Assembly (NCBI GenBank): GCA_018970025.1
Contig: JAGWXF010000004.1
Span: forward strand, 62,001-126,000
Direction of reading: 5' to 3'
DNA from: Actinomycetales bacterium
Lineage (GTDB): Bacteria > Actinomycetota > Actinomycetes > S36-B12
Length of the DNA stretch: 64,000 bases
Shown piece by piece: positions 1-11,196 of this stretch. Below the pieces are notes generated by a model that saw nothing but the letters and a program-made list of their open reading frames with translations, did not search any database and was not told where the DNA came from. The position numbers were made by a program, and so were the translations under genes. Each line of letters starts with the position of its first letter. Within the stretch, counting starts at the first letter, position 1.

Positions 1-267
1 CGGGCGCCAGAACCCGGACTCAGTACCCAGGGGCCGCACGAGATTGCCGTCCTCGTCCAGCAGCCACGATCGGGAGTGGTAGGTCAGGAAGGGCCGGCCA
101 TCGGTGGCAAACACCACCTCCTGGCCGAACCGGAAGCCCTCGATCGTGGGGTACTGGCCCGTCCCGACCCCGACCCACCTGCCGATGAGCCATGAGATCG
201 GCATCAGGGCCTCGGGCAGGGCAGGTGGCTGAGCGCTGGGGATGGGCTCCGGCATTGGCACCGTCAT
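1..267 (-). CDS. FABP/nitrobindin-like heme-binding beta-barrel protein (3' end off window)
   Basis: Minus-strand translation MTVPMPEPIPSAQPPALPEALMPISWLIGRWVGVGTGQYPTIEGFRFGQEVVFATDGRPFLTYHSRSWLLDEDGNLVRPLGTESGFWRP; the GxWxGxG motif is typical of nitrobindins. Confidence 0.8.
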   Translation of the reverse strand, partial: MTVPMPEPIPSAQPPALPEALMPISWLIGRWVGVGTGQYPTIEGFRFGQEVVFATDGRPFLTYHSRSWLLDEDGNLVRPLGTESGFWRP

Positions 268-269
268 GA

Positions 270-371
270 TCAGCCTTGGCTCCGGAACATGCTCACGAGG
301 ACGACGACACCGGCCAGGCCGGCAATGGCAAGAGCGCCCACGAGCAAGCCCGTGTAGACGATCTCGGCCAC
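270..371 (-). CDS. small single-TM protein (33 aa)
   Basis: GTG start; VAEIVYTGLLVGALAIAGLAGVVVLVSMFRSQG; hydrophobic helix; fits the gap between two genes. Confidence 0.45.
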   Translation of the reverse strand: MAEIVYTGLLVGALAIAGLAGVVVLVSMFRSQG

Positions 372-389
372 GTCCGGCAGCCTACTGCC

Positions 390-782
390 ATGACCGATCC
401 GCAGGCTCGATCCGATAGCCCCGCGCGCACCCTGCTGATCAAGGTGACGGCGGGTGCGGACGCCCCGGAGCGGTGCTCCCAGGCGTTCACCGTGGCGGCC
501 ACGGCGGCAGCCAGCGGGATCGAGGTCTCGCTGTGGCTGACCGGCGAATCGGCCTGGTACGCGCTGCCGGGCCGGGCTGGCCAGTTCGAGCTGCCGCATG
601 CTGCCCCGCTGGAGGACCTGCTCGCGACCGTGCTGGCGACCGGGCAGGTCACCCTGTGCAGCCAGTGCGCCCAGCGCCGCCAGATCTCCGCCGCCGACGT
701 CATCGAGGGCATTCGCCTGGCCGGTGCCGCAGCCTTCGTCGAGGAGGCGACGGCACCGCGGGCACAGGCGCTGGTCTACTGA
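390..782 (+). CDS. DsrE family protein
   Basis: MTDPQARSDSPARTLLIKVTAGADAPERCSQAFTVAATAAASGIEVSLWLTGESAW..., DsrE-like; CSQC motif; next to the nitrobindin-like gene. Confidence 0.7.
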   Translation: MTDPQARSDSPARTLLIKVTAGADAPERCSQAFTVAATAAASGIEVSLWLTGESAWYALPGRAGQFELPHAAPLEDLLATVLATGQVTLCSQCAQRRQISAADVIEGIRLAGAAAFVEEATAPRAQALVY

Positions 783-804
783 CCGACCAGGGCTCGCGCC
801 TGGC

Positions 805-1272
805 TCATGCCGCCACGCGCTGACCGCCCGGCAGCAGGCGCCGGCCGAGCAGGTACATCTCGCAGCCCAGGCAGAACCCGAACGCGGCATTCAGGAAGGC
901 CGCCGCCAGTGCCAGGGCCAGGGCCACGATCGCGACCGTGGTGAGGCCGAGCAGCAGGCCCGCCAGGGCGACGGCCGCGAAGGCGAAGCCCACACCCTGG
1001 GCGAAGCGGGGGGCGGCGGCATCCTCGAGATCGCGGGCAGGGGCCAGCCGCGGCTGCACGACCGAGCGGAAGACCAGCCCGTAGGGCTGGGCGTGCAGGC
1101 CGACGAAGGCTCCCAGGCCGAAGGCCAGGGCCTGCCAGGCAACCAGGACGATGCCGGCAGTGGTGCCAACCAGGAGCAGGCTGGCGGCGAGAACCACGGT
1201 GGTAATGGCGGCTCCGAATCGGGGGCCGCGGGGATCGACTTCCACTCTGGGATTGCAGGCAACAGCAGTCAT
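805..1272 (-). CDS. DUF4395 family membrane protein
   Basis: CNPRVEVDPRGPRFGAAIT...GFCLGCEMYLLGRR is characteristic of DUF4395; downstream of a thioredoxin gene. Confidence 0.8.
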   Translation of the reverse strand: MTAVACNPRVEVDPRGPRFGAAITTVVLAASLLLVGTTAGIVLVAWQALAFGLGAFVGLHAQPYGLVFRSVVQPRLAPARDLEDAAAPRFAQGVGFAFAAVALAGLLLGLTTVAIVALALALAAAFLNAAFGFCLGCEMYLLGRRLLPGGQRVAA

Positions 1273-1301
1273 GCCGGCACGCTAGCGGACGACCGTCCCA
1301 T

Positions 1302-1322
1302 TGTCTACATTTTTTGTAGACA
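1302..1322. promoter_or_regulatory. perfect 8-5-8 inverted repeat TGTCTACA-TTTTT-TGTAGACA, putative operator of the DUF4395 gene
   Basis: Read directly; AT-rich site just upstream of the 1272 start in GC-rich DNA. Confidence 0.6.
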
Positions 1323-1403
1323 TTACTGATAATGCCTCGCAGATGCGAGCATCCCGCAACAGCCGACCGTCCTCAGCGGCCCAAGGCTCCCGGGCCGTCA
1401 GCC

Positions 1404-1895
1404 TCACGCGATGACCTCACCGAGGGCTGCGATGACATCGGCCTTGCGCGGCAGCCCGCTGGCCCGCTTCACGATGACGCCATCGGCATCGAGGAACAGC
1501 ACGGTCGGCGTGCGGCGCACGCCCAGTCGGCGGACGAGGTCCAGGTGGGCCTCCGCGTCGATCTCCACGTGGACGGTGCCCTCGACCATGGTCGACACCT
1601 CGTCGAGGATCCGTCGTGTCGCCCGGCACGGCTGGCAGAAGGCGGTCGAGAACTGCACCAGGGTGGCCCGCTCGCCGAGTCGCGCGCCCAGGGCAGCCTC
1701 GGTCAGCACCTCGCCCCCGTGCTCGGCCATCGTGGCAAGGTGAATGTCAGCCGGCTCAGCCGACTCCTCGACACCCGCGGCCCGACGCGATGCCTGCGCC
1801 TGCTCGCGAATGCGGCCATCGCTCCGGCGACGCCAGAGCCCGAAGGCCGTCGCCAGGGCCAGCACGGCCACCAGCACCAGCACGCCGGTCGTCAC
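1404..1895 (-). CDS. thioredoxin family protein, N-terminal TM
   Basis: VQFSTAFCQPCRATRRIL contains CxxC; GTG start overlaps the upstream TGA (GTGA). Confidence 0.85.
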   Translation of the reverse strand: MTTGVLVLVAVLALATAFGLWRRRSDGRIREQAQASRRAAGVEESAEPADIHLATMAEHGGEVLTEAALGARLGERATLVQFSTAFCQPCRATRRILDEVSTMVEGTVHVEIDAEAHLDLVRRLGVRRTPTVLFLDADGVIVKRASGLPRKADVIAALGEVIA

Positions 1896-2707
1896 TGGGT
1901 CAGCCACCCCTGGCCGGGCGCGGGTCGGTCGCCGGCACACCAGGTCGCAATGGCGTCGATGACGTCCTCCCCGATCGCTGCCTCGGCGTGCCCGAAGCCG
2001 GGAACGATCCACATCGTCGCATCCGGATGCCCGGACTGCCTCGCTGCCCGGACCAGGGCGCGGGGGTGCTCCAGCGGGAAGTAGTGGTCAGCGGTGCCGT
2101 GGACGATCAGCAGCGGGGTGTCGCCGAGGTGCGCTGCGGCCTGGATGGGCTGCAGCGGCGGCGGGGTGGGCCAGCCCTTCGAGCTGATCCGAGTCCCTCT
2201 CAGGCGCAGGACGGCGCGGCCATGCGGGGTGAGCACCAGGTGATGCACCAGGCGCATGACCCGGGTGCCCCGGTAGTACCAGGTGGCCGGCCCGCTGACG
2301 CAGACGACGGCATCGACGGCCTCGGCGCCGACCGCTGCCTGGCGCACCACGACCGAGGCACCCATCGAGAAGCCAACCGTCACGACCCGGCGATAGCCGA
2401 GCGCGCGAGCCCACGCGACCGCTGCATCGACGTCCCGCACCTCGGCATCGCCGACCGTGGATGCACCGCCCGAGGCCCCATGACCGCGCATGTCGATCGC
2501 CACCACGGCACCCTGGCCCCGGAGGCGGTCGATCACCCGCCGCACCCTGGGCTGGCGCCAGTGGCCGGTGAAGCCATGCACGACGACCAGGCACAGCCCA
2601 TCGCGACGGGCATCCGGATAGTGGACCGCGCTGATGGCGATGCCGTCGGCGGTCATCAGGGTCGCCCGCTGGGCGCCCCGCTCACCCGTACCCGCCTGAC
2701 CGCCCAC
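1892..2707 (-). CDS. alpha/beta hydrolase
   Basis: VVHGFTGHW, VGFSMGASV nucleophile elbow, C-terminal GFGH; the true start may be internal. Confidence 0.8.
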   Translation of the reverse strand: MGGQAGTGERGAQRATLMTADGIAISAVHYPDARRDGLCLVVVHGFTGHWRQPRVRRVIDRLRGQGAVVAIDMRGHGASGGASTVGDAEVRDVDAAVAWARALGYRRVVTVGFSMGASVVVRQAAVGAEAVDAVVCVSGPATWYYRGTRVMRLVHHLVLTPHGRAVLRLRGTRISSKGWPTPPPLQPIQAAAHLGDTPLLIVHGTADHYFPLEHPRALVRAARQSGHPDATMWIVPGFGHAEAAIGEDVIDAIATWCAGDRPAPGQGWLTQ

Positions 2708-2804
2708 AGCGGCATTCTCCCTGATCCGCCAACCCGACTAGGCTGCAGCGGACGGTCTGCACCGGCCAAGGGGCACGCCGGCAACGGCCCAGGGAGGTGA
2801 CGCC

Positions 2805-3560
2805 ATGCGCATCCTGCTGCTGACCCGTGCCATGGAGCCCTCCGCAGAGGTCCTGCCAGCACTCGGCCTGCTGGCCCACAGCGTGCGCTCGGCGGCCGCC
2901 GAGCCGGCCGCCCTGCTCGACGCCCCGGCATGCGACGTCCTCCTCGTCGATGGCCGCCGCGACCTGCCGGCCGTGCGCGGGCTCACCCGGCTCATCCGCC
3001 AGACCGGAGTCGACGTCCCCGTTGTCCTGGTGACGACCGAGGGCGGGCTGGCCGCCATCCAATGGGACTGGGGCATCGACGACGTCCTGCTCACCTCGGC
3101 TTCTCCGGCAGAGGTCGAGGCCCGGCTGCGCCTTGCGGTCTCGCGGGCCCAGGAGTCCGCCGGCCCCCTGGCCACCGAGCCCGAGGAGATTCGCAGCGGC
3201 GAGCTGATGATCGACGAGGGCGCCTACGTCGCCAAGCTGCGCGGGCGCACCCTGGACCTCACCTTCAAGGAGTTCGAGCTGCTGAAGTTCCTCGCCCAGC
3301 ATCCCGGGCGGGTCTTCACCCGCGCCGTCCTGCTGCAGGAGGTTTGGGGGTACGACTTCTTCGGCGGCACGCGCACCGTCGACGTCCACGTCCGCCGGCT
3401 GCGTGCCAAGCTCGGGGCCGAGCACGAGGCCCTGATCGGGACGGTCCGCAATGTGGGGTACCGCTTCGTCCCGCAGCGACCCGACGACCAGACTCGCGCC
3501 ACCCTCGGCGACGCCGCCTACGCCGACCTCGACCTGACCTCGCCCGAGCACCGGCGATGA
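2805..3560 (+). CDS. glnR: GlnR-like atypical OmpR-family response regulator
   Basis: [12 protein letters not shown]...[18 protein letters not shown]...WGIDDVLL...[55 protein letters not shown] matches actinobacterial GlnR closely. Confidence 0.85.
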   Translation: MRILLLTRAMEPSAEVLPALGLLAHSVRSAAAEPAALLDAPACDVLLVDGRRDLPAVRGLTRLIRQTGVDVPVVLVTTEGGLAAIQWDWGIDDVLLTSASPAEVEARLRLAVSRAQESAGPLATEPEEIRSGELMIDEGAYVAKLRGRTLDLTFKEFELLKFLAQHPGRVFTRAVLLQEVWGYDFFGGTRTVDVHVRRLRAKLGAEHEALIGTVRNVGYRFVPQRPDDQTRATLGDAAYADLDLTSPEHRR

Positions 3561-3582
3561 GGTCTCCGATCGGGTCTGCGGC

Positions 3583-4596
3583 ATGAACCCCGGCTCAGGG
3601 CGGGTCCCGATCCAGTCAGCCCCGCAGCTGCAGCCCGATGAGGTGCGCGAGGTCATCGAGCTGGTCTGCCGAGTGGCCGATGCCGACGGCGTTCATCCGC
3701 TCTCCGAGCATGTCTGGCTGCACCTGCGCCATGGCGGTGACGACCGCGGCCGTCACCTGATCGCCCGCGACACCGCCGGTGCGCTCATCGGCTACGGCCA
3801 CCTCGACCTGACCGACGAGGTCGCAGGTCCCAGCAGCGAGGTCGTGGTGGATCCCGGTCGACGGCGGCAAGGGGTCGGCACCAGCATGATCGAGGTCATG
3901 GCAGCGGCCACTGATGGCCGGCCGCTGCGGGTCTGGGCCCACGGCGAGCAGGCAGCAGCGGGGGAATGGGCACGGGCCCTGGGCTTTCGCCGGGCGCGTG
4001 CGCTGTGGCAGATGCGCCGAACCCTGCATGGGCCGCTGCCCCCCGTTGCGCTGCCCGATGGCGTACGGCTGCGCGCATTCCGGCCCGGGATCGACGACCA
4101 GACCTGGCTGGACCTCAATCAGCGTGCCTTCGCCGGCCATCCTGAGCAGGGCACCTGGACGCTGGCCGACCTGCACCGGCGGATGGCCGAGCCCTGGTTC
4201 TCCGCAGCAGGATTCCTCATCGCCATCGCGGACGACCCCGCTCACGCTGGGTCCGGCGTGGCCGCTGGCACAGACGACGGCCGCATGGTCGGCTTCCACT
4301 GGACGAAGGTGCACGGCTTGCTCGGGCCAGCCCATGGATCGGGCGAATCCCACGGGGCCGTCCACGCCCACGAGGCGATCGGGGAGGTCTATGTCGTCGG
4401 GGTCGACCCGGCATGGCAGGGCCGTGGCCTGGGCCGAGCCCTCACCATCGCCGGGCTGCATCACCTGCGTGCCCTGGGCCTGGCCGGGGCGATGCTCTAC
4501 GTCGAGGCCAGCAACCAGGCGGCCATCGACCTGTACGCATCCCTGGGGTTCGCTCGCTGGGATGTCGACGTGCTTTACACCTCGTCGCCAGGCTGA
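3583..4596 (+). CDS. mshD: mycothiol synthase (tandem GNAT domains)
   Basis: Two GNAT motifs; C-terminal [57 protein letters not shown]; position next to glnR and ppk. Confidence 0.85.
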   Translation: MNPGSGRVPIQSAPQLQPDEVREVIELVCRVADADGVHPLSEHVWLHLRHGGDDRGRHLIARDTAGALIGYGHLDLTDEVAGPSSEVVVDPGRRRQGVGTSMIEVMAAATDGRPLRVWAHGEQAAAGEWARALGFRRARALWQMRRTLHGPLPPVALPDGVRLRAFRPGIDDQTWLDLNQRAFAGHPEQGTWTLADLHRRMAEPWFSAAGFLIAIADDPAHAGSGVAAGTDDGRMVGFHWTKVHGLLGPAHGSGESHGAVHAHEAIGEVYVVGVDPAWQGRGLGRALTIAGLHHLRALGLAGAMLYVEASNQAAIDLYASLGFARWDVDVLYTSSPG

Positions 4597-4664
4597 CCCT
4601 CCTGCCACCTGGCCATTCAGCGACTCGACCCGGTGCGTTCACCTTCATATGGCAGCATCGCCGC

Positions 4665-6773
4665 ATGGATCCGGACCTGCCTGCCTCCGGGAGCACCTGG
4701 CCCGAGCCGTCCGCCAGCCCACTGCCGGAGCATCGGTTCCTGGATCGCGAGATCTCCTGGCTGGCGTTCAATCAGCGGGTCCTTGAGCTCGCCGAGGACA
4801 CCAGCCTGCCGGTCCTCGAGCGGGCCAAGTTCCTGGCGATCTTCGCCAGCAATCTCGATGAGTTCTTCATGGTGCGGGTCGCCGGCCTGAAGCGGCGTAT
4901 CGCGACCGGGATCGCCGTCCGGGCCGCGAGCGGCAAGACCCCCCGCGAGGTGCTCGAGGACATCTGGGAGCGCGCGCATGCCACCCAGCGCGAGCACGCG
5001 CAGGTCTTCCATGGGGAGGTCCTGCCGGCGCTCTCGGATGTCGGCATCCGCCTGCTGCGGTACGAGCAGCTCGCCGAGCACGAGCGCCAGGCAATGGATG
5101 CGTTCTTCGACGCGCAGGTCTTCCCCGTCCTCACCCCGCTCGCGGTCGATCCATCGCATCCATTCCCGTACATCAGCGGCCTGTCCCTCAACCTCGCCGT
5201 GGTGGTGCGCAATCCCCACAACGGCACCGAGTTGTTCGCGCGCGTCAAGGTGCCGCCCTCGCTGCCGCGCTTCGTCGCACTCGGCGGGCAGCGGTTCGTC
5301 CCGCTGGAGGACGTCATCGCCGCGCACCTCACGCAGCTCTTCCCGGGCATGCAGGTGGTGCAGCACCACTCCTTCCGGGTGACGCGCAACGAGGACGTCG
5401 AGGTCGAGGAGGACGACGCGGAGAACCTGCTGCTCGCCCTGGAGCGGGAGCTGATGCGACGCCGCTTCGGCCCGCCGGTGCGCCTGGAGGTCGACCAGAC
5501 CATCGATCCGCACGTCCTGGAGCTGCTCGTCAGCGAGCTCGACGTCAGCGAGCCGGAGGTCTTCCGGCTGCCGGCGCCGCTGGATCTCACCGGGCTGTGG
5601 ACCTTCGTCGGCCTGGACCGCGATGATCTCAAGCAGGCGAAGTTCGTCCCGAAGACCTCCCGTCAGCTGGCCGAGATCGAGACGGCCTCGGCCCCCGACG
5701 TGCTCGCCGCCATCCGGGAGCGCGACATCCTGCTGCACCACCCATACGACTCCTTCTCCACCAGCGTGCAGCTGTTCCTCGAGCAGGCCGCCAGCGACCC
5801 GAACGTGCTGGCCATCAAGCAGACCCTGTATCGCACCTCGGGCGACTCCCCGATCGTCGATGCGCTCATCACGGCGGCGCGCAATGGCAAGCAGGTCCTG
5901 GCCCTGGTGGAGATCAAGGCCCGTTTCGACGAGCAGAACAACATCGACTGGGGACGCAAGCTCGAGGAGGCCGGGGTCCATGTCGTCTACGGGCTGGTCG
6001 GGCTCAAGACGCACAGCAAGCTCTCGATGGTCGTGCGCAACGACGGCGACCAGCTGCGTCGGTACTGCCACATCGGCACGGGCAACTACCACCCCAAGAC
6101 CGCCCGAACGTACGAGGACTTCGGCCTGCTCACCTGCAGCTCGGACGTCGGCGACGACATCTCGAACCTGTTCAACGTGCTCTCCGGGTACTCCCTGCAC
6201 ACCGAGTACGCGCGGCTCCTGGTGGCTCCCCACTCCGTCCGATCGGGCCTGATCGAGCGCATCGAGCGCGAGATCGAGCATCACCGAAACGGCCGGCCGG
6301 CCGGCATCAGGTTCAAGAGCAATGCCATCGTTGACGAGCGCGTGATCGACGCGCTGTACCGGGCGTCCCGGCAGGGCGTGCCCGTCGACCTGTGGGTCCG
6401 GGGCATCTGCGCGCTCCGGCCGGCAGTGCCGGGACTCAGCGACAACATCCGCGTCATCAGCATCCTCGGGCGCTTCCTGGAGCACTCCCGCGCCTACTGC
6501 TTCGACAACGGGGGCCAGCATGAGGTCTGGATCGGCTCGGCCGACATGATGCACCGCAACCTCGACCGCCGGGTCGAGGCACTCGTCCGCCTCGTCGATC
6601 CCGTTCAGGTCGCGGAGATCCACGAGCTCTTCGACCTGGCATTCGATCCAGCGACCTCCGTGTGGCAGCTGTCCAGCGACGGCACCTGGCATCGGCGCAT
6701 CGTCGACGCCGACGGTGAGCCGCTGCTGGACTACCAGGAGGCCCTGATCGCCACGTACCGCAGCCGCACGTGA
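4665..6773 (+). CDS. ppk1: polyphosphate kinase 1
   Basis: [50 protein letters not shown]...[21 protein letters not shown]...[19 protein letters not shown]. Confidence 0.97.
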   Translation: MDPDLPASGSTWPEPSASPLPEHRFLDREISWLAFNQRVLELAEDTSLPVLERAKFLAIFASNLDEFFMVRVAGLKRRIATGIAVRAASGKTPREVLEDIWERAHATQREHAQVFHGEVLPALSDVGIRLLRYEQLAEHERQAMDAFFDAQVFPVLTPLAVDPSHPFPYISGLSLNLAVVVRNPHNGTELFARVKVPPSLPRFVALGGQRFVPLEDVIAAHLTQLFPGMQVVQHHSFRVTRNEDVEVEEDDAENLLLALERELMRRRFGPPVRLEVDQTIDPHVLELLVSELDVSEPEVFRLPAPLDLTGLWTFVGLDRDDLKQAKFVPKTSRQLAEIETASAPDVLAAIRERDILLHHPYDSFSTSVQLFLEQAASDPNVLAIKQTLYRTSGDSPIVDALITAARNGKQVLALVEIKARFDEQNNIDWGRKLEEAGVHVVYGLVGLKTHSKLSMVVRNDGDQLRRYCHIGTGNYHPKTARTYEDFGLLTCSSDVGDDISNLFNVLSGYSLHTEYARLLVAPHSVRSGLIERIEREIEHHRNGRPAGIRFKSNAIVDERVIDALYRASRQGVPVDLWVRGICALRPAVPGLSDNIRVISILGRFLEHSRAYCFDNGGQHEVWIGSADMMHRNLDRRVEALVRLVDPVQVAEIHELFDLAFDPATSVWQLSSDGTWHRRIVDADGEPLLDYQEALIATYRSRT

Positions 6774-8317
6774 GCGGGCCGGCCATGAGGGACCTCGCCG
6801 TCCACCGCGAGGTCGAGCGCAAGGTCCGCGTGAGCCCAGACTTCCCGGTTCCGGATCTGGTCGCCGCCGGTCTCGTGGTGCAGGCGCAGCCAGGGGTCAC
6901 GCACCAGATGACCGCCGTCTACCACGACACCGAGGACCTGCGGCTGTTGCGCTGGCGCACGACCCTGCGGCGCCGTGAGGGCGGCTCCGACGAGGGATGG
7001 CACCTGAAGCTGCCCGTCCTGGGCGGCGAGGAGGCCGGCCGCGACGAGGTGCACATGCCCCTGTGGGCCGGCAGCACCGGGTTCGTGCCCGCCGAGCTGG
7101 CGGATATCGTCGCCCCCCTGGCCCGGGGCGAGCGGCTGATCCCCGTCGCGGAGGTGCACACGACCCGCCGGCCGGTCCGTCTCCTCGACGCAGACGGCCA
7201 GCCGATGGCCGAGCTGGTCGACGATCGCGTCATCGTCCGCTCCCGCGGCGGCAATACCCTCACGGAGTTCCGCGAGCTCGAGATCGAGGCGCACGACGCC
7301 GATGATGACGCTGCCCTGGCCCTGATCGATGCCGTTGCCGCCCTGCTCGTCAGCCGTGGCGGCGAGGTCAGCACGATGAGCAAGGCGGCCAGCGCCCTCG
7401 GCCACCTGGCCGCGGCCCCGCCGGACATCGAGATCCCCGCCATGCCCGGCCGGAAGGATCTGGCCACCGGTGCCATCCGGGCATCGATCGCAATCCATGC
7501 CCGTCACCTGGTGCTGGCGGATGTCGCAGTGCGACGGGGCCTGGACGACTCCGTCCATCAGCTGCGGGTCGCAGCCCGCCGCCTGCGCAGTGTCCTTCGC
7601 ACCTTCGAGCCGCTCCTGGACGCCGACTGGGCACAGACCCTGGAGCAGGAACTGGGCTGGCTGGCTGCCGAGATGGGCGTCGTCCGCGACACTGAGGTGC
7701 TGATGGCGCGGCTCGACGCGCATGCAATGGCGCTCGGCAGCCTGGACGAGTCGGCGGCCCGGCAGGCAGTGGACCAGGCCCTGCAGCAGCGGCTCATCGG
7801 GGCACGCGGCAGTGCCCTGGCCGCCCTGCGCAGTGAGCGGCATGACCTGCTGCTGGATGATCTCGTGCAGGCGTCCCACTCCCCAGCCCTTGCCAGCGAG
7901 GCCTACCTGCCCTGTGAGATCGCCCTGCCCCGACTGGTCGGGCGAGCCTGGCGCCGGCTCGACAAGGCCGTCCGCCGGCTGGAGATCCACGGCGACAGTG
8001 CCCAATGGCATGCGGCTCGGATCAAGGCCAAGCGGGCCCGATATGCCGCCGAGGCCGTGGCCCCGATCTTCGGCGAGCAGCTCGAGCGGCTCGCGCGCCG
8101 CCTGTCCTCCGTCACCGAGATCCTCGGCAGCCACCAGGACGCCACGGTGGCCCAGGACACCGTCCGTGACCTGGCCCTGCGCGCCGACCCGGCATCCGCA
8201 TTCGCCCTCGGCCGCCTGTTCGAGATCGAGCGCGAGGCGGAGGTCGCCTGTCGCGAGGATTTCATCGACCTGTGGCCGGCCGTTCGCCGGGCCGCCAGGC
8301 ACGTTGAGATCATCTGA
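6770..8317 (+). CDS. CYTH and CHAD domain protein
   Basis: N-terminal [11 protein letters not shown] (ExExK-type CYTH); C-terminal [23 protein letters not shown] and RYAAEAVAP (CHAD); 4-bp overlap with ppk. Confidence 0.9.
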   Translation: MSGPAMRDLAVHREVERKVRVSPDFPVPDLVAAGLVVQAQPGVTHQMTAVYHDTEDLRLLRWRTTLRRREGGSDEGWHLKLPVLGGEEAGRDEVHMPLWAGSTGFVPAELADIVAPLARGERLIPVAEVHTTRRPVRLLDADGQPMAELVDDRVIVRSRGGNTLTEFRELEIEAHDADDDAALALIDAVAALLVSRGGEVSTMSKAASALGHLAAAPPDIEIPAMPGRKDLATGAIRASIAIHARHLVLADVAVRRGLDDSVHQLRVAARRLRSVLRTFEPLLDADWAQTLEQELGWLAAEMGVVRDTEVLMARLDAHAMALGSLDESAARQAVDQALQQRLIGARGSALAALRSERHDLLLDDLVQASHSPALASEAYLPCEIALPRLVGRAWRRLDKAVRRLEIHGDSAQWHAARIKAKRARYAAEAVAPIFGEQLERLARRLSSVTEILGSHQDATVAQDTVRDLALRADPASAFALGRLFEIEREAEVACREDFIDLWPAVRRAARHVEII

Positions 8318-8320
8318 GGG

Positions 8321-9256
8321 GTGACCATGGGGCAGTCGCCGGATCCGGGTGATGTCATCCGCGCAGCAGGGGTCGTCCTCCTGCGCCAAGCCTCCGCGGC
8401 AACCGAGGTACTCATCGTGCACTCGAAGGCTCGCGGGGACTGGTCGCTGCCGAAGGGCAAGCTCGAGCCCAGCGAGCATCCCGCAGTCGCGGCCGTGCGC
8501 GAGTGCGATGAGGAGACCGGGCTGCAGGTCATCCTCGGCCCCGCGCTACGCGATGTCTCCTATCCCGTCGACGGCCGGCCCAAGATCGTCACGTACTGGT
8601 CGGCCGTGGTGCGAGAGGACCCGGGCTTCACCCCGGACGACGAGGTCGACGCGATCGACTGGGTCCCGGTCGAGCAGATGTCCCCCCGACTGCGGTTCGC
8701 GGGCGAGCACGCGGTGGTGCATCAGGCGATGACGGTGCCCCCGACCCTGCCCCTGGTGGTGCTTCGCCATGCCAGGGCCGTGAAGCGGGCCGACTTCAAG
8801 GGCTCCGTCGACGCCGAGCGGCCGCTGACCGGCATCGGACGCACCCAGGCCAAGGGGCTGGTGCCCCTGCTCGAGGCCTATGGGATCGCCGAGGTCGTGT
8901 CATCGGATGCCGCCCGCTGCTTCCAGACCGTGCGAAAGTTCGCAAAGGCCGTCGACAAGGGCATCCAGCGAGAGCATGCGCTCAGCGAGGAAGGGCATGC
9001 GCAGGACCCCGGCCACACCGCCCACCAGGCCCGCCTCCTGGCACGCCGCCCGGCCCCGCTGCTGCTGTGCACGCACCGACCCGTCCTGCCGACCGTGCTG
9101 GGCACCATCGCCGATGCGCTCGGAGCGGATGCCTCCGACCCCGACTGGGATCCCCGCCTGCGCCCTGGCGGCTGCCTGGTCATCCATCGACGGGTCGGGC
9201 CGGATGGCAGCCTGGGCTTCCACTCGATCGAGCGGCACGAGCTCTTCACCGACTGA
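8321..9256 (+). CDS. NUDIX hydrolase fused to a histidine phosphatase domain (MutT1-like)
   Basis: GDWSLPKGKLEPSEHPAVAAVRECDEETG Nudix box; LVVLRHARAVKR RHG motif. Confidence 0.9.
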   Translation: MTMGQSPDPGDVIRAAGVVLLRQASAATEVLIVHSKARGDWSLPKGKLEPSEHPAVAAVRECDEETGLQVILGPALRDVSYPVDGRPKIVTYWSAVVREDPGFTPDDEVDAIDWVPVEQMSPRLRFAGEHAVVHQAMTVPPTLPLVVLRHARAVKRADFKGSVDAERPLTGIGRTQAKGLVPLLEAYGIAEVVSSDAARCFQTVRKFAKAVDKGIQREHALSEEGHAQDPGHTAHQARLLARRPAPLLLCTHRPVLPTVLGTIADALGADASDPDWDPRLRPGGCLVIHRRVGPDGSLGFHSIERHELFTD

Positions 9257-9349
9257 CCAGCCTGCGACCGGCCAGCCGCCGAAGTCCTGGTCGGCTACTG
9301 CCCGGTCAATGCGCGGCCATGCGACACCTGGCCTTCCTACCGTCGACGG

Positions 9350-10297
9350 GTGGCCCCGCGAATCCCCCAGCGCCGCCTGGCATTCGCCAGGCCCGAGGCA
9401 GCGCTGCTCCTCGCCGCCGTCGTTGCCGGCGGGTGCGGCACCCGCAGCTCGTACGTGACCATCGACGGCTCGTCCACCGTCTTCCCGCTCACCGCGATCG
9501 CCGCGGAGGACTTCCAGCTCGCCACCCCTGGGGTCCAGGTCCGCGTGGGGACGTCCGGCACGGGCGGGGGCTTCGGCCGGTTCTGCCGCGGCGAGACCGA
9601 TGCCAACGATGCGTCCCGGCCGATCACCGATGACGAGGCGCGAGCCTGCGCCGAGCATGGCATCGACTACGCCCCGCTCACCGTGGCACTCGATGCGCTG
9701 ACCGTCATCGTCAGCGCTGGCAACGACTGGGCCCGATGCCTGACCCTGGATCAGCTGCGCCGGATCTGGGAGCCGACGTCGGCGATCACCACCTGGCAGC
9801 AGGTCGACCCGGCCTTCCCGGACGTTCCCCTTGACCTGTTCGGCCCTGGCACCGACTCGGGGGCCTTCGACTTCTTCACGTCGTCGGTCGTCGGCCAGGC
9901 GAGGGCCAGTCGGACGGACTACACGCCCAGCGAGGACGACAACGTCATCGTCCAGGCCGTCGCCAGCTCCCCGGGGGGCCTGGGCTACGTCGGCTACACG
10001 TACTTCGAGCAGAACGACCAGCGCCTTGCCGCCGTCGCCATCGATGCGGGCGAGGGCTGCGTGGCTCCCAGCGCGGCGACCGCGCAGGACGGTCGGTATC
10101 ACCCGCTGACCCGTCCGCTGTATGTCTACGCCTCGGTGCCCGCGATGGCACGGCCGCAGGTTCGCGCCTTCCTGGGCTACCTCGTCGCGCATGACGCATC
10201 CATCGCGCGCGCGGCGCAGTTCATCCCGCTGAGTGCACGGCAGCGGGCCCGCCTGATCGCCGACTTCACCGCCCTGACGGACCGTGCCGCCACGTGA
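9350..10297 (+). CDS. pstS: phosphate ABC transporter substrate-binding lipoprotein
   Basis: Lipobox VAGGCG; IDGSSTVFPLT...GTSGTGGGFGRFCRGETDANDASRPI; followed by pstCAB. Confidence 0.93.
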   Translation: MAPRIPQRRLAFARPEAALLLAAVVAGGCGTRSSYVTIDGSSTVFPLTAIAAEDFQLATPGVQVRVGTSGTGGGFGRFCRGETDANDASRPITDDEARACAEHGIDYAPLTVALDALTVIVSAGNDWARCLTLDQLRRIWEPTSAITTWQQVDPAFPDVPLDLFGPGTDSGAFDFFTSSVVGQARASRTDYTPSEDDNVIVQAVASSPGGLGYVGYTYFEQNDQRLAAVAIDAGEGCVAPSAATAQDGRYHPLTRPLYVYASVPAMARPQVRAFLGYLVAHDASIARAAQFIPLSARQRARLIADFTALTDRAAT

Positions 10298-11196
10298 GCG
10301 ACCTGCTGCGCGGCCGACCGCGCCATGCCGAGCGCGTCATCATGGGCGTGCTCGTCGCGGCAGCCTCGGTGTCGATCGCCACCACCATCGGGATCATGGC
10401 CTCGCTCCTGGTCGGCACGATTGCGTTCCTGCGCGAGGTGCCCATCGTCGAGTTCCTGCTCGGAACCCAGTGGACGCCGCTGTTCGACGATGCCCAGTAC
10501 GGCGTCCTGCCGCTGGTCAGCGGCACCCTGGTCATCACCGCCATCGCCGTCGCCGTCGCCATCCCGCTGGGGCTGGGCTCGGCGATCTACCTCAGCGAGT
10601 ACGCATCCGGCACGGTGCGCGGCATCCTCAAGCCCGTCCTGGAGGTCCTGGCGGGCATCCCGACGGTCGTCTTCGGCTTCTTCGCCCTGCAGTTCGTGAC
10701 GACGACGCTCCTGCGCGCGGCCTTTCCGGGGATCGAGGTCTTCAACGCGCTCTCCGCCGGCCTGGTCATGGGCATCATGATCATGCCGATGGTCGCCTCG
10801 CTCGGCGAGGACGCCATGTCGGCCGTGCCCAGCGGGCTGCGCGACGGCTCGTACGCCCTGGGCGCGAGCAGGCGGCAGACCGTCATCCGGGTCGTGATCC
10901 CCGCCGCGATGTCCGGCATCGTCGCGGCCTTCGTGCTGGCCATCTCGCGGGCCATCGGCGAGACCATGATCGTGACCGTCGCAGCGGGCCTGCGGCCGCG
11001 CATGACCCTCAACCCGCTGGAGGGCATGCAGACGATGACGTCCTACATCGCGGCCGCGGGCTCCGGGGACCTGTCGACCGGGAGCGTTGCCTACCAGTCG
11101 ATCTTCGCGGTCGGCTTCCTGCTCTTCGCGATGACCCTGCTGATGAATGTCGCCGGCATTCGGCTCGTGCGTCGCACCCGTCGAGCCCTCCCATGA
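10294..11196 (+). CDS. pstC: phosphate ABC transporter permease
   Basis: Multi-TM; LGASRRQTVIRVVIPAAMSGIVAAFVLAISRAIGETM; ATGA-type overlaps. Confidence 0.93.
   Translation: MSDLLRGRPRHAERVIMGVLVAAASVSIATTIGIMASLLVGTIAFLREVPIVEFLLGTQWTPLFDDAQYGVLPLVSGTLVITAIAVAVAIPLGLGSAIYLSEYASGTVRGILKPVLEVLAGIPTVVFGFFALQFVTTTLLRAAFPGIEVFNALSAGLVMGIMIMPMVASLGEDAMSAVPSGLRDGSYALGASRRQTVIRVVIPAAMSGIVAAFVLAISRAIGETMIVTVAAGLRPRMTLNPLEGMQTMTSYIAAAGSGDLSTGSVAYQSIFAVGFLLFAMTLLMNVAGIRLVRRTRRALP

Noticed and set aside
4617-6692. 691-aa minus-strand ORF opposite ppk
   Set aside because: Antisense shadow of ppk1; no recognisable motif and biased composition.
6731-8479. 582-aa minus-strand ORF opposite the CYTH-CHAD gene
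   Set aside because: Antisense shadow of a gene with clear CYTH and CHAD motifs.
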